A stretch of DNA of 51,749 nt from assembly GCA_025922945.1 (NCBI GenBank), contig JAICGW010000003.1, forward strand, positions 1-51,749. Direction: 5' to 3'. Below the pieces are notes generated by a model that worked only from the letters and a program-made list of their open reading frames with translations, made no database searches and had not been told where the DNA came from. Of the stretch, positions 33,317-41,950 are shown piece by piece. The stretch is from Acidimicrobiia bacterium. Its GTDB lineage: Bacteria > Actinomycetota > Acidimicrobiia > Spongiisociales > ZC4RG35. The position numbers and the translations under genes are program-made. Numbering within the stretch: position 1 is the first letter of the stretch; every line of letters begins with the position of its first letter.

Positions 33317-34369
33317 TCAGATTTCCACGATGGGTCGGACCGCATCACGGGACTCGAGGGCGGCGAGCGCCTCGCCAACTGCCTCCAGGGGATAGACCTG
33401 GGTGATGAGTGGGCTCACGTCTACCTTGCCCGAGCGCATCAGGGCGATCATCGCCGGATAGGCATTCGGGCTGGACCGGATCCCCATGACATCGATCTCG
33501 TCGAGGGTGAGACGGTCGACGTCGATCTCCGACCGTTTTCCCCCGGTCAGCCCGAGGATTGCGGCCCTGCCTCCCCGTCGGAGAGCTCCAATCGCCTGGG
33601 CCGGTACATTGGGATTGCCTGTGCAATCGAAGACGTAGTCCACTCCCCGCCCGGCGGTGAGTCGCTTGACCGCAGCAACGGGATCCTCTTTCTCGTAGTC
33701 GACGACCTCATCGCAGCCCATCTTGAGGGCCAGGTCGAGACGGCTTCCCCGCCCGACCATGATGATCCGGGCCGCCCCGGAGGCCGAGGCCACCGCTGCG
33801 GTGAGTAGACCGAGGAGTCCCGGGCCGAACACCGCCGCCGTCGATCCGGGAAGGAACTCGACCCGGCGCAGGGCGTGGACACCGAGCGATCCCTGGTTGA
33901 CCAATGCCCCTTCCAGCGGTCCAATCGACTCGGGGAGCTTGTGCAGCATCTGCGCCGGACGCACGGCGTATTCGGCCAAAGCTCCAGGTGCGGTGTGCCC
34001 GTAGAGGCGGTAGCCGGGAGTGCCCGCCTTCTCACAGAGGTTGTAGCGGCCCCGCCGGCACATCGGGCAACGGCCGCATCCGACGTGGTTTTCCGCCACC
34101 ACCTTGTCGCCAGGCTGGAGCTCGAGGTCGTCGAGTCCCTCACCGAGGGCGACCACCTCGCCCGACCATTCGTGACCAATTACGAACGGAAGCTTTGGTG
34201 GCCAGCCCCGCTCCTGAAAAGCGCCGCTCACCATCTTGAGGTCGGTCCCGCAGAGTCCGCAGGCTCTGACCCTCAGCAGAACCTCACCCGGGGCGGGGTC
34301 AGGAATGGGTATTTGCTCGACGGCAAGGTCGTTCCATTTCCGTAATACCGCCGCGCGCATCGTGGTCAT
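33317..34369 (-). CDS. Zinc-dependent medium-chain alcohol/polyol dehydrogenase
   Basis: MDR-family enzyme of 350 aa. The catalytic zinc site is RACGLCGTDLKM (Cys about 37) with FVIGHEWSGEVV. The structural zinc is held by VGCGRCPMCRRGRYNLC. The Rossmann region is AAVFGPGLLGLLTAAVASASGA, followed by VGRGSRLDLALKMG, suggesting NADP preference (Arg/Ser after strand 2). The architecture is like threonine or sorbitol dehydrogenases. It overlaps the creatininase stop by ATGA, so the two act on one pathway. Confidence 0.93.
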   Translation of the reverse strand: MTTMRAAVLRKWNDLAVEQIPIPDPAPGEVLLRVRACGLCGTDLKMVSGAFQERGWPPKLPFVIGHEWSGEVVALGEGLDDLELQPGDKVVAENHVGCGRCPMCRRGRYNLCEKAGTPGYRLYGHTAPGALAEYAVRPAQMLHKLPESIGPLEGALVNQGSLGVHALRRVEFLPGSTAAVFGPGLLGLLTAAVASASGAARIIMVGRGSRLDLALKMGCDEVVDYEKEDPVAAVKRLTAGRGVDYVFDCTGNPNVPAQAIGALRRGGRAAILGLTGGKRSEIDVDRLTLDEIDVMGIRSSPNAYPAMIALMRSGKVDVSPLITQVYPLEAVGEALAALESRDAVRPIVEI

Positions 34370-35154
34370 CGCGAGGAAGGATGATCGTCGTCGGGCGCGC
34401 GCTCCGCCAGACTCTTCCAGACCTCTTCCACCGCGCTCACGATGTGATCGGCGACCGCGTCGATGATTTCGCGAGACCGCTCCTCCGGGACTGCGCTGGG
34501 CGTGCCGTACCAGCCGGTGGCGGCAACTTCCCGGAAGTCCTTCATGACCGGGAAGACATCGCGCCTCCGGAATATGGCGTGGCCGTCGCTTCCTGATTCG
34601 ACCAGATCGCCTTCGGTGCGCTGGTCCAGCCGAACGAGGGAAGGGTCGTAAGCGAAGATCGCCGCGGTCTCCATTGAGCCAGCGTGGGTGAACTCCATCT
34701 CCTCGGGGAAGAGTCCGTTGGTGATGATGTGTGCCTCGGCGACGATGACCCTGACCGGCAGTTGCGCTTGGATCTGGTCGGCTGCGATCCGTATCGAAGC
34801 GGTGTTGCCTTCATGCCAGTTGACCACAACGACCCGCTCCACGCCGGCCGCCGACAGACCCTGGCAGACATCGAGCATGAGCGAGCCCAGGGTCTCGGGG
34901 CGGAGGGACAAGGATCCTGCCCAGGGCATGTGATAAGGGGCAACCCCGACCGGGGATACGGGTAAGACCGGGGCCTCGAGGCGGTGTCCAACTCTGACGG
35001 CGATGGTGAGGGCGGCGAAGGCATCGGTGCCGAGGGGCAAATGAGAGCCGTGCTGCTCGACGCTGCCGGTGACCAAGACGGCGGTGCCTCGTCCTAGCGC
35101 CTTCTGTGCCTGGGGCTGGGTCATGTTGGCGAGGAGCATCTCTTCGAAGTCCAT
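34366..35154 (-). CDS. Creatininase-family amidohydrolase
   Basis: ATG 35154 has GGAGG six bases upstream; the ORF-track start adds 14 residues. The 262-aa product keeps the metal site of creatininase: GSVEQHGSHLPLGTD (Glu33, His35, Asp44), NWHEGN (His) and THAGSMETA (Glu). Creatininase opens the cyclic amide of creatinine; relatives act on other cyclic or peptide amides (for example MftE). It is first in an operon with an alcohol dehydrogenase, a SnoaL-like protein and a TSUP permease. A LacI-type palindrome is just upstream. True creatinine activity is not established. Confidence 0.9.
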   Translation of the reverse strand: MDFEEMLLANMTQPQAQKALGRGTAVLVTGSVEQHGSHLPLGTDAFAALTIAVRVGHRLEAPVLPVSPVGVAPYHMPWAGSLSLRPETLGSLMLDVCQGLSAAGVERVVVVNWHEGNTASIRIAADQIQAQLPVRVIVAEAHIITNGLFPEEMEFTHAGSMETAAIFAYDPSLVRLDQRTEGDLVESGSDGHAIFRRRDVFPVMKDFREVAATGWYGTPSAVPEERSREIIDAVADHIVSAVEEVWKSLAERAPDDDHPSSR

Positions 35155-35176
35155 CGTTTTCCTCCGCCCATCCAGG

Positions 35177-35196
35177 CTGCGCAAACGGTTGTCCAA
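35177..35196. promoter_or_regulatory. LacI-type operator palindrome, site 2
   Basis: CTGCGCAAACGGTTGTCCAA contains CAAnCGnTTG and lies about 23 bp upstream of the creatininase start, in the 78-bp gap after the lacI-type gene. It shares TGCGCAAACG-type sequence with site 4. Confidence 0.6.
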
Positions 35197-35232
35197 CGGA
35201 GAGCCTAACCCTCGGGAAAGCGGCTGTCAGCT

Positions 35233-36273
35233 TCAGACTGGGGCCGTGGAGCCCCTGACCACTAATCGGGCAGACACCAGCTGGGTCTCCGGGGCTCTTT
35301 GCGGCTCGGCAATCGTTTCGAGGAGTAGGCGGGCCGTCCGCGCCCCGAGTTCGGATTGGGAAATCCGGACGGTGGTTAGCGGAGGCGAGAACCGATCCGC
35401 ATAGGGCATGTCGTTGAAGCCGACGACGGAGACATCGTCCGGGCAGGACCGGCCGGTGGCACGGATGGCATCGATTGCCCCCAGCGCGAGCCGGTCGTTG
35501 GCGGCAAGGACAGCAGTGGTGTCGGGGCGCTGTTCGAGCAAGGTGCCTGTGACCCGATACCCCTCTTCCTCGGTCTGACGATGCGTGAACTCATAGCTTC
35601 CGGTTAGGTCGGCGGCATGTAGCGTCTCCTCGAAGGCTTGGAGCCGGTTCACGGTGGATGACACGTCTTCAGGCCCGCCGACGTGGACGATCTTCGTGTG
35701 ACCGAGCGCGATGAGGTGTTCGACCGCCATCCTGGTGCCGCCGTGGTCATCGGGCAGGACCGCGCTTATCCCTAGGTCGCCCGCCGCCCGGTTGAACAGG
35801 ACCACCGGGATCTCCTCTTCGATGATGCCGGCCAAAACGGCGTCGGGGCCACGGGCGACCCCATACATCAGGCCCTCTGCCTGGACGCCGAGCATGGCGG
35901 AGACTTGGGACTGGGCATGGGCCGGGTCGTCATCGGTACTGGCCAAGATCAGGGAGTAGCCCTTCTCGTAGAAGACGTCGCCCGCCCCTCTGGTGATTTC
36001 CGCCTGGTACAGGTTGGCCACATCCGGAACCACCATCCCCACCACGAGGGTGCGACCCGTTCGGAGGGCTCGAGCAATGGTGTTGCGGCGATAACCGAGC
36101 CTGCGGGCGACTTCCCTAATCCGCTCTTCCGTGTCCTGGGTGATCCGACCTGTCGCGGCCTGGTCATTGAGGACACGAGACACCGTCGAGACGTGAACGC
36201 CTGCCTCCCGTGCGACGTCGCGCAGAGTGGGCGATCTCGAGGCTCGGGTGTCGCCGTTTCCGGGCGCGGTCAC
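35233..36273 (-). CDS. LacI-family transcriptional regulator
   Basis: Regulator of 346 aa. The N-terminal HTH and hinge read TLRDVAREAGVHVSTVSRVLNDQA...IREVARRLGYRRNTIARALRTGRT. A periplasmic-binding-like effector domain follows, with VVGMVVPDVANLYQAEITRG and VPVVLFNRAAGD-type segments. It ends with ISQSELGARTARLLLETI. GTG 36273 overlaps the stop of the cupin-cyclase gene (GTGA). It is the only LacI-type protein seen in the window and the natural candidate to bind the four CAAnCGnTTG sites. The effector is unknown, perhaps the imported compound or a breakdown product. Confidence 0.94.
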   Translation of the reverse strand: MTAPGNGDTRASRSPTLRDVAREAGVHVSTVSRVLNDQAATGRITQDTEERIREVARRLGYRRNTIARALRTGRTLVVGMVVPDVANLYQAEITRGAGDVFYEKGYSLILASTDDDPAHAQSQVSAMLGVQAEGLMYGVARGPDAVLAGIIEEEIPVVLFNRAAGDLGISAVLPDDHGGTRMAVEHLIALGHTKIVHVGGPEDVSSTVNRLQAFEETLHAADLTGSYEFTHRQTEEEGYRVTGTLLEQRPDTTAVLAANDRLALGAIDAIRATGRSCPDDVSVVGFNDMPYADRFSPPLTTVRISQSELGARTARLLLETIAEPQRAPETQLVSARLVVRGSTAPV

Positions 36274-37157
36274 GAGAGACGGGCCACGCGAAATAGCTGG
36301 AGGGGAGTCTCAAGGCCTTTCAGCGCGTGAGATCCCCGGTCCTCGAAGCCGAGGCCGGTCCCTTCCGCCAGGGCCCGCGTGACGGCCGATGTGAGAACTT
36401 CTGAGGGCTGAGCAGCTGCCATGATTCTCGCCGCCGCGTGTACCGCGATTCCCCGCACGTCGTCGGATAGAACCTCGACCTCGCCGGTGTGGACCCCGCC
36501 GCGAATTTCGATGCCAAGGTCGCGGATGGCATCTCGTGTCGCCAGCGCGCATCGCAGGGCAGACTCGGCGCTTTCAAAGATCGCCAAGAAGCCATCGCCA
36601 GTGGTCTTGATCTCACGGCCATGAAAGCGCTCGATTTGCCGCCGTACGGCCCGGTTGTGGTCGCCCAGGCGCTGCTTCCAAGCCGCGTCGCCGACCTCGG
36701 TGGCCATCTTGGTCGAGCCGACGATATCGGTCATCAGCAGGGTCGCGACGGCGCGGGCCCGCGAAGTCGGAAGGCCGAAGTCGGTGACATTGCCTGAGAT
36801 GTCAAGAAGGACGGCGGGCTCGTCACCGACCACCCAGGCATCGTGGCCGGGCGGGATGTCCATGACGTCGCTGGGGGAGAATTCGTACACCTCACCGTCG
36901 GCCATCTCGAAGGCAATTCGTCCGGCGATCAGCACGTGAAGATGGTGAAGCTGGCAGAGCTCGGTTCCGACTGCACTCTTGAGATCGGTTGACCAGCGCC
37001 AGCCCGGCTCGAGTATCGCGCGACCAATTGCCAGCGGCCCGATGTCGACCAATGTGCCAATCCCGTTCGGGAAATGACGGGTCTCATCAGGTCGGTCGAG
37101 GCTCTTCCAGCGGATCAATCGAACGCGGGAGCCGTCCTCGCGGGGTGCTCCACTCAA
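36270..37157 (-). CDS. Cupin domain fused to class III nucleotidyl cyclase
   Basis: Protein of 295 aa. Residues about 40-125 form a cupin (LHHLHVLIAGRIAFEMADGEVYEFSPSDVMDIPPGHDAWVVGD). Residues about 135-295 form a class III cyclase: LLMTDIVGSTKMATEVGD and KTTGDGFLAIFES give the metal Asp residues, and GIAVHAAARIMAAA the transition-state region. A small-ligand sensor joined to a cyclase suggests cAMP/cGMP output tied to substrate. It is directly coupled to the LacI gene downstream. The TTG start at 37157 has only a weak ribosome site and may be wrong. Confidence 0.85.
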   Translation of the reverse strand: MSGAPREDGSRVRLIRWKSLDRPDETRHFPNGIGTLVDIGPLAIGRAILEPGWRWSTDLKSAVGTELCQLHHLHVLIAGRIAFEMADGEVYEFSPSDVMDIPPGHDAWVVGDEPAVLLDISGNVTDFGLPTSRARAVATLLMTDIVGSTKMATEVGDAAWKQRLGDHNRAVRRQIERFHGREIKTTGDGFLAIFESAESALRCALATRDAIRDLGIEIRGGVHTGEVEVLSDDVRGIAVHAAARIMAAAQPSEVLTSAVTRALAEGTGLGFEDRGSHALKGLETPLQLFRVARLS

Positions 37158-37324
37158 GGTCGCTCGATTCTATGGGCCTGGTGGCGACGTGATCGGTAGG
37201 GCCATCAGGCGCTGGTGATGTAGCGGGGGAGAAACCGGGACCAGATTTGGGCTCACAGGTTCGTCCGAAAGACTCCACCCTGGTACAAACTTTCGTTCAG
37301 CTCTCATCGGAGACGAAAGCACTC

Positions 37325-38491
37325 ATGCACCCCGAGGACTCATCTGGATTTCGACTCATTGGGCACTCCGATCTCAATGGGCACGGAGACGGAATGCAGG
37401 TGATGCCTCTGGGAGACGTCCTCTACGTGGCCCATTTCGGGCCGAGCGGAAAAGGGACCACGATCCTCGACATCTCCGATCCGACGGGGCCGAGGGTGGT
37501 CCGGCAATGGGATGCTCCTCCGCGATCTCACACCCACAAGGTGCAGGTGGCCGACGGCTTTCTGATGACCAACCATGAGCTGTTTCGCAGTGATGGCCCG
37601 GCCCCGGTAGGCATGGCGATCTACGACCTCACCGATCCATTTGACCCTCGGCGGGTCGGCTTCATCGATACCGGCGGTCGGGGGGTACACCGCATCGTCT
37701 ACGAGGGTGGCGACCTCGCCTACATCTCGGCCACGCCGGAGGGCTTTACCGGCCGGATCTGGATGATCGTCGACGTGTCGGACCCCACCCACCCCACCGA
37801 GGTCGGTCGATGGTGGTGGCGCGGCATGTGGCGAGCCGGAGGAGAGACCATGGAGTTACCGGCCAACGAAGAATGGCTTGTCCACCACGCCATGGTTCAC
37901 GGCGATCGTGCCTACCTGGGATTTTGGAACGGAGGCATGGTGGTGATCGACATCTCGGAGCTCAGCGCCCCCAAGACTGTGTCACGGCTCGGATGGGACG
38001 AAGGGGGACACACCCACACCTGTCTCCCGCTCCCCGATCGCAATCTGGTTGTGGTCACTGATGAGGCGATCAGTGAGGGATGTCAGGGAGACCGGCACAT
38101 GGTGAGAATCGTCGACGTCACTGATGAGCGGGCTCCATTCGTTCGCTCCATTTGCCCAGTGCCAGAAGGCGACTTCTGCGAACGCGGATTGCGGTTTGGG
38201 TCTCATTGTCTGCACGAGAATCGTCCCAACAGCTACCGCAGCCAGGATCTTGTCTTTGTGACGTACTTCAATGCCGGCCTGCGGGTCTATGACACTTCGG
38301 ATGCAGACGAGCCGGTGGAAGTGGGGCACTGGATACCGGAATGTCCTCCCAACCAGTTGGCCGCGCAAATCAACGACGTGTACGTGTCCGATGACCTCAC
38401 CGTGTACACAACTGATCGGATCAACGGTGGGGTCTACATCCTCGAGCCCGAACGAGCTATGGCGGCTCGCATGACCCAAGCAGCCTGGTGA
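37325..38491 (+). CDS. LVIVD-repeat beta-propeller protein
   Basis: Protein of 388 aa from ATG 37325; the ORF-track start adds 26 unlikely residues. It has six or so LVIVD-type blades such as TTILDISDPTGPRVVRQW, MAIYDLTDPFDPRRVGFI, WMIVDVSDPTHPTEVGRW, MVVIDISELSAPKTVSRL and LRVYDTSDADEPVEVGHW. It also has several His and Cys residues. No signal peptide is visible, so it appears cytoplasmic. The role is unknown; similar propellers occur beside amidohydrolases. It is followed 19 bp later by such a gene, suggesting a pair. Confidence 0.88.
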   Translation: MHPEDSSGFRLIGHSDLNGHGDGMQVMPLGDVLYVAHFGPSGKGTTILDISDPTGPRVVRQWDAPPRSHTHKVQVADGFLMTNHELFRSDGPAPVGMAIYDLTDPFDPRRVGFIDTGGRGVHRIVYEGGDLAYISATPEGFTGRIWMIVDVSDPTHPTEVGRWWWRGMWRAGGETMELPANEEWLVHHAMVHGDRAYLGFWNGGMVVIDISELSAPKTVSRLGWDEGGHTHTCLPLPDRNLVVVTDEAISEGCQGDRHMVRIVDVTDERAPFVRSICPVPEGDFCERGLRFGSHCLHENRPNSYRSQDLVFVTYFNAGLRVYDTSDADEPVEVGHWIPECPPNQLAAQINDVYVSDDLTVYTTDRINGGVYILEPERAMAARMTQAAW

Positions 38492-38510
38492 AAGCGCAGG
38501 GGAGTAGCCA

Positions 38511-39515
38511 ATGACCACATACGACGTCCATGCCCACTGCATCCCCGCCGAGCTCTTCGACCTCTTTCGGTCCGACGGCCCGCGCCTCGGCATCGAGCTG
38601 AGAAACGATGGCAAGGGCGAGTACGCCGTCATTCGTGATCGGGTGCGACTGCAACCCTTCAACCCCGTCCTCAGCGATTTGGAGGCGCGTATCCAGGCGA
38701 TGGATGCGACGGGAGTCGATGTCCAGCTGCTCTCCGGTTGGATCGACCTCACCGCCTACGCCCTCGATGCCGACGCTGGGGCCGAGTATTCGCGACGGTT
38801 CAACGAGATCATCGCCGCCGAGGCGGGCCGCTTTCCAGACCGGCTCATTCCCCTCGGGACGATCCCTCTGCAAGATCCCCGGCGAGCCGCCCAGGAGTTG
38901 GACTATGCGGTAGGCGACCTGGGGATGGCCGGTGTGCAAATCGCGACCACCGTCGATGGCACCGACCTCGACCAAGCCGGACTCGACCCCTTTTGGGAAG
39001 CGGCCGCAGGCTTGAGATGTCTCATCGTCCTGCACCCCTGTGACCCTCTCCCCGGGGTCGACCTGTCCCGCAATTTTCTCGACAACATGGTGGGCCGCCC
39101 GGCCGAGAGCACCATCGCCGTGGCCCACCTTTTATTCAGCGGCGTTCTCGAGCGGTACCCCGAACTCGTCATCTGTGTTGTGCACGGCGGCGGTTTTCTT
39201 CCCTATCAGCTGGGGCGTATGCAGCGGGGCTTTGACGCGGTGCCCCGGTTGGCGGCCCAGAACATCTCGACCCCGCCGTCCGAGTTGGCCCGTCGGCTCT
39301 ACTACGACACCGTGCTCCATGACCCATCCCCGCTCGCTTTCCTCGTGGGCCACGTCGGAGTCGACCATGTCGTCATGGGGACGGACTACCCCTTCCCGAT
39401 GGGCGATCCGAAACCGGTGAACATGGTCAACGCCATCCCCGGGCTCTCCGATGAGCAGCGACAGCTAATTCTCGGGGACAACGTCTCCCGGCTGCTCCAA
39501 GGAGTCGACCGCTAG
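38511..39515 (+). CDS. Amidohydrolase family 2 (ACMSD-like) protein
   Basis: Metal-dependent hydrolase or decarboxylase of 334 aa with GGGGAG six bases before its ATG. Motifs: YDVHAHC (HxH), LIVLHPCDP, ICVVHGGGFLPYQLGRM and VVMGTDYPFPMGDP (Asp). The C-terminus GLSDEQRQLILGDNVSRLL is typical of the PF04909 group. It is a family paralogue of the gene at 18733-19731, with the same GTDYPF motif. The end overlaps the convergent MFS gene by 51 bp. Confidence 0.92.
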   Translation: MTTYDVHAHCIPAELFDLFRSDGPRLGIELRNDGKGEYAVIRDRVRLQPFNPVLSDLEARIQAMDATGVDVQLLSGWIDLTAYALDADAGAEYSRRFNEIIAAEAGRFPDRLIPLGTIPLQDPRRAAQELDYAVGDLGMAGVQIATTVDGTDLDQAGLDPFWEAAAGLRCLIVLHPCDPLPGVDLSRNFLDNMVGRPAESTIAVAHLLFSGVLERYPELVICVVHGGGFLPYQLGRMQRGFDAVPRLAAQNISTPPSELARRLYYDTVLHDPSPLAFLVGHVGVDHVVMGTDYPFPMGDPKPVNMVNAIPGLSDEQRQLILGDNVSRLLQGVDR

Positions 39516-40769
39516 GTCGGCGGGCGACCGGTCCTCGTAAGCCCACAACTGGGGCATGAAGCGGGCGATCGCCAGGGCACCGATGACACAGGCGATTCCG
39601 CCAGAGACCACAGAGAATCGCACCGAGGTCAGGGCGGCGACTGCACCAGCCTCGAGGTCGCCCAGTCTGGGCCCGCCACCCACCACCGCGGTGTGTACCG
39701 CGGATAGTCGACCACGCAAGGCGTCAGGCACCACCAATTGGAGGATGGTGTTGCGAAAGACGGCGGAGACCACGTCGGCACCACCGGCCACTGCCAGCAG
39801 GACCAAGGCGAAAGGCAGGTAACTGATCAGGCCGAAGATGGTGATGGCGAGTCCCCAGACCACCACGGCAATGACCACGACCCGGCCCCGTCGCGAAACC
39901 GCGCTGACCCACCCCGAAGTCAAGGCGGCAATCAGCGCCCCCATACCCGGAGCGGCGTAGAGAAGACCGACAGTCGTTGCATCGCCCCCGAATATCTCGG
40001 TGCCGAGAGCGGGGAAGAGGGCGTGGGGCATGCCGAAGATCATGGCGTTGAGATCGATGAGGAACCCCGACTGCAGCAGGGGCTGGCCCCTGAGATAAGT
40101 GAGGCCCTCTCTGATCGAGGACATGCTGACCGCCCGCCCGCCACCTTCCGGACGGAGAGGACCCACCCAAAGCAGGGTGAAGGCGGCGGCGGTAAACGCA
40201 ACGGCCTCGGCCGCGTAGGTGAACGGGAGGCTGTACCGAGCAATGAGAAGCCCCGCCAGAGCTGGTCCGACTGCGGCGGCGACTTCATGCATAGTGGAGT
40301 TCAAAGCGAAGCCCGAGGGCAGCAGTTCCCGACGCAACAAGGCAGGGATCGCAGCCATCCGAGCGGGACCATTGATTGCGCTGAGGGCGGCGTTCAGGGC
40401 GCTCAGCGCATAGAGGGGCCAAAGTGCCGGCTCGGCAGCGGAGGCGTTCAGCATCAGGCCGATGGCCGTGACGGCCAGCAAGACATGGCCTACAACCAGC
40501 AGCTTGCGGCGATCGAAAGCATCGGCCACCGCTCCGCCGACGAGCGATACTGCCATGAGGGGTATGAACTGGGCGATTCCCAAGGCGCCGACGGCCAGAG
40601 TCGAGCCGGTGATGAGGAAGACCTGATAAGGAACCGCCACGATGGTGATCTGCCGGCCGAAGTGGGCCAGGAGCTGGCCGAGGTAGAGGATCCGGAACCG
40701 GGGCGATTCCCGAAGGGGGGTGATATCGACGACGAGCCGCCGACGGGGACTGAGATCGCTCAAGGCCAA
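39465..40769 (-). CDS. MFS transporter, EntS/DHA3-like exporter
   Basis: Membrane protein of 434 aa with about 12 helices. SPRFRILYLGQLLAHFGRQITIVAVPYQVF and the loop GGAVADAFDRRKLLVVG place it in the same exporter group as the MFS gene at 8721. TTG 40769 is the track start with no good ribosome site; the true start may be the later TTG (LSDLSPRRR). It is divergent from the threonine-synthase-like gene with a 32-bp gap. Substrate unknown. Confidence 0.88.
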   Translation of the reverse strand: MALSDLSPRRRLVVDITPLRESPRFRILYLGQLLAHFGRQITIVAVPYQVFLITGSTLAVGALGIAQFIPLMAVSLVGGAVADAFDRRKLLVVGHVLLAVTAIGLMLNASAAEPALWPLYALSALNAALSAINGPARMAAIPALLRRELLPSGFALNSTMHEVAAAVGPALAGLLIARYSLPFTYAAEAVAFTAAAFTLLWVGPLRPEGGGRAVSMSSIREGLTYLRGQPLLQSGFLIDLNAMIFGMPHALFPALGTEIFGGDATTVGLLYAAPGMGALIAALTSGWVSAVSRRGRVVVIAVVVWGLAITIFGLISYLPFALVLLAVAGGADVVSAVFRNTILQLVVPDALRGRLSAVHTAVVGGGPRLGDLEAGAVAALTSVRFSVVSGGIACVIGALAIARFMPQLWAYEDRSPADLAVDSLEQPGDVVPEN

Positions 40770-40801
40770 TCTGCCAAAGTGGGTTCTCCGATAGAACGAT
40801 T

Positions 40802-41947
40802 GTGCATGACCACGTGAGCGCCATATTCAACCCCGATCTCGAGTCGCTGACCTGCTTCGATTGCGGGGCACGTCATGAGCCCGGCCGGCTCCTCTCCACG
40901 TGCGAAAGATGTGGACTTCCTCTGCAGGTCAATATGCGGTTGAAACCAGAAACCGATCCGGAATCGGTCATCGACCGGTCGTTTTCGTCGCTTTGGAGGT
41001 ACCGGGGGGTCCTGCCGATCCAGCCCGAGGGGGCCATCACCCTGACCGAGGGGTGGACACCTGTGGTGCCGGTCGATGCCACGACCTGGGTCAAAGACGA
41101 GGCGCGGAATCCCACCGGTTCGTTCAAGGCGCGGGGGATGTCGATGGCGGTTTCGGGGGCCGTCGCCCTCGGAGTCGAGCGCCTGGTCGCACCTTCAGCC
41201 GGGAATGCGGCAGGAGCGCTCGCGGCCTATGGCGCCGCCGCCGGCGTCGAAGTGCTGGTGGCGATGCCCGAGGATACGCCCCGGGCATTCGTTGAGGAAT
41301 GCCGCCACTACGGAGCGCGGGTGGAGCTCGTCCCGGGGACCATCTCCGACGCGGGGCGTTGGCTTGGCGACAATCGGTCACCGGGTGACTTCGACCTCTC
41401 GACTCTGAAAGAGCCCTACCGGGTCGAAGGCAAGAAGACCATGGGCTACGAGCTCTGGGAACAGTTCGAGGGAGACCTCCCCGACGTGATCATCTATCCC
41501 ACCGGTGGCGGGACCGGCCTGGTGGGGATGTGGAAGGCCTTTGACGAAATGGAGACCATGGGGTGGATCGGCCCCGCTCGACCGCGGCTGGTGGCGGTGC
41601 AATCGGATGGCTGTGCGCCGATCGTGGAGGGGATGCGAAATGACCGGGAACGGACTCAACCCTGGCCCGATCCCAAAACCAAGGCCTATGGGCTGAGGGT
41701 TCCCAACCCGATCGCCGGATTCCTGTGTCTTCGTGCCTTGCGCCAGACGAAGGGCACCGCCGTCGCCGTACCCGAGAAGGACATCATTCCGGCGGCGGCG
41801 GCCATGTCCGCGGCAACCGGGGTGGACGCTTGCCCGGAGGCGGGGGCGGCGTGGGCCGCCCTGGGGACTCTCAGAGATCAGGGGTGGACGGGAGGCGAGG
41901 ACCGTGTACTGGTGTTCAACACCGGGACCGGCATCAAATACCGCTGA
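40802..41947 (+). CDS. Threonine synthase-like PLP enzyme
   Basis: Fold-type II PLP enzyme of 381 aa. The N-terminal zinc-ribbon-like motif is CFDCGARHEPGRLLSTCERCG. The PLP Lys is in NPTGSFKARG, the phosphate loop is in PSAGNAAGALAAYGAA and the Gly-rich loop is YPTGGGTGLVGMW. This matches threonine synthase (O-phosphohomoserine to threonine), but catabolic threonine or diaminopropionate-lyase-like roles are possible given its place beside the importer and away from thrA/thrB. It starts at GTG 40802 or a GTG four codons later and ends 3 bp from the convergent dppC stop. Confidence 0.88.
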   Translation: MHDHVSAIFNPDLESLTCFDCGARHEPGRLLSTCERCGLPLQVNMRLKPETDPESVIDRSFSSLWRYRGVLPIQPEGAITLTEGWTPVVPVDATTWVKDEARNPTGSFKARGMSMAVSGAVALGVERLVAPSAGNAAGALAAYGAAAGVEVLVAMPEDTPRAFVEECRHYGARVELVPGTISDAGRWLGDNRSPGDFDLSTLKEPYRVEGKKTMGYELWEQFEGDLPDVIIYPTGGGTGLVGMWKAFDEMETMGWIGPARPRLVAVQSDGCAPIVEGMRNDRERTQPWPDPKTKAYGLRVPNPIAGFLCLRALRQTKGTAVAVPEKDIIPAAAAMSAATGVDACPEAGAAWAALGTLRDQGWTGGEDRVLVFNTGTGIKYR

Positions 41948-41950
41948 ACC

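Noticed and set aside
40790-40802. AGAACGATTG as a fifth operator upstream of the threonine-synthase-like gene
   Set aside because: Only one half-site matches CAAnCGnTTG.
39738-40817. 359-aa plus ORF across the MFS gene
   Set aside because: Antisense shadow, hydrophilic translation of membrane-helix codons.
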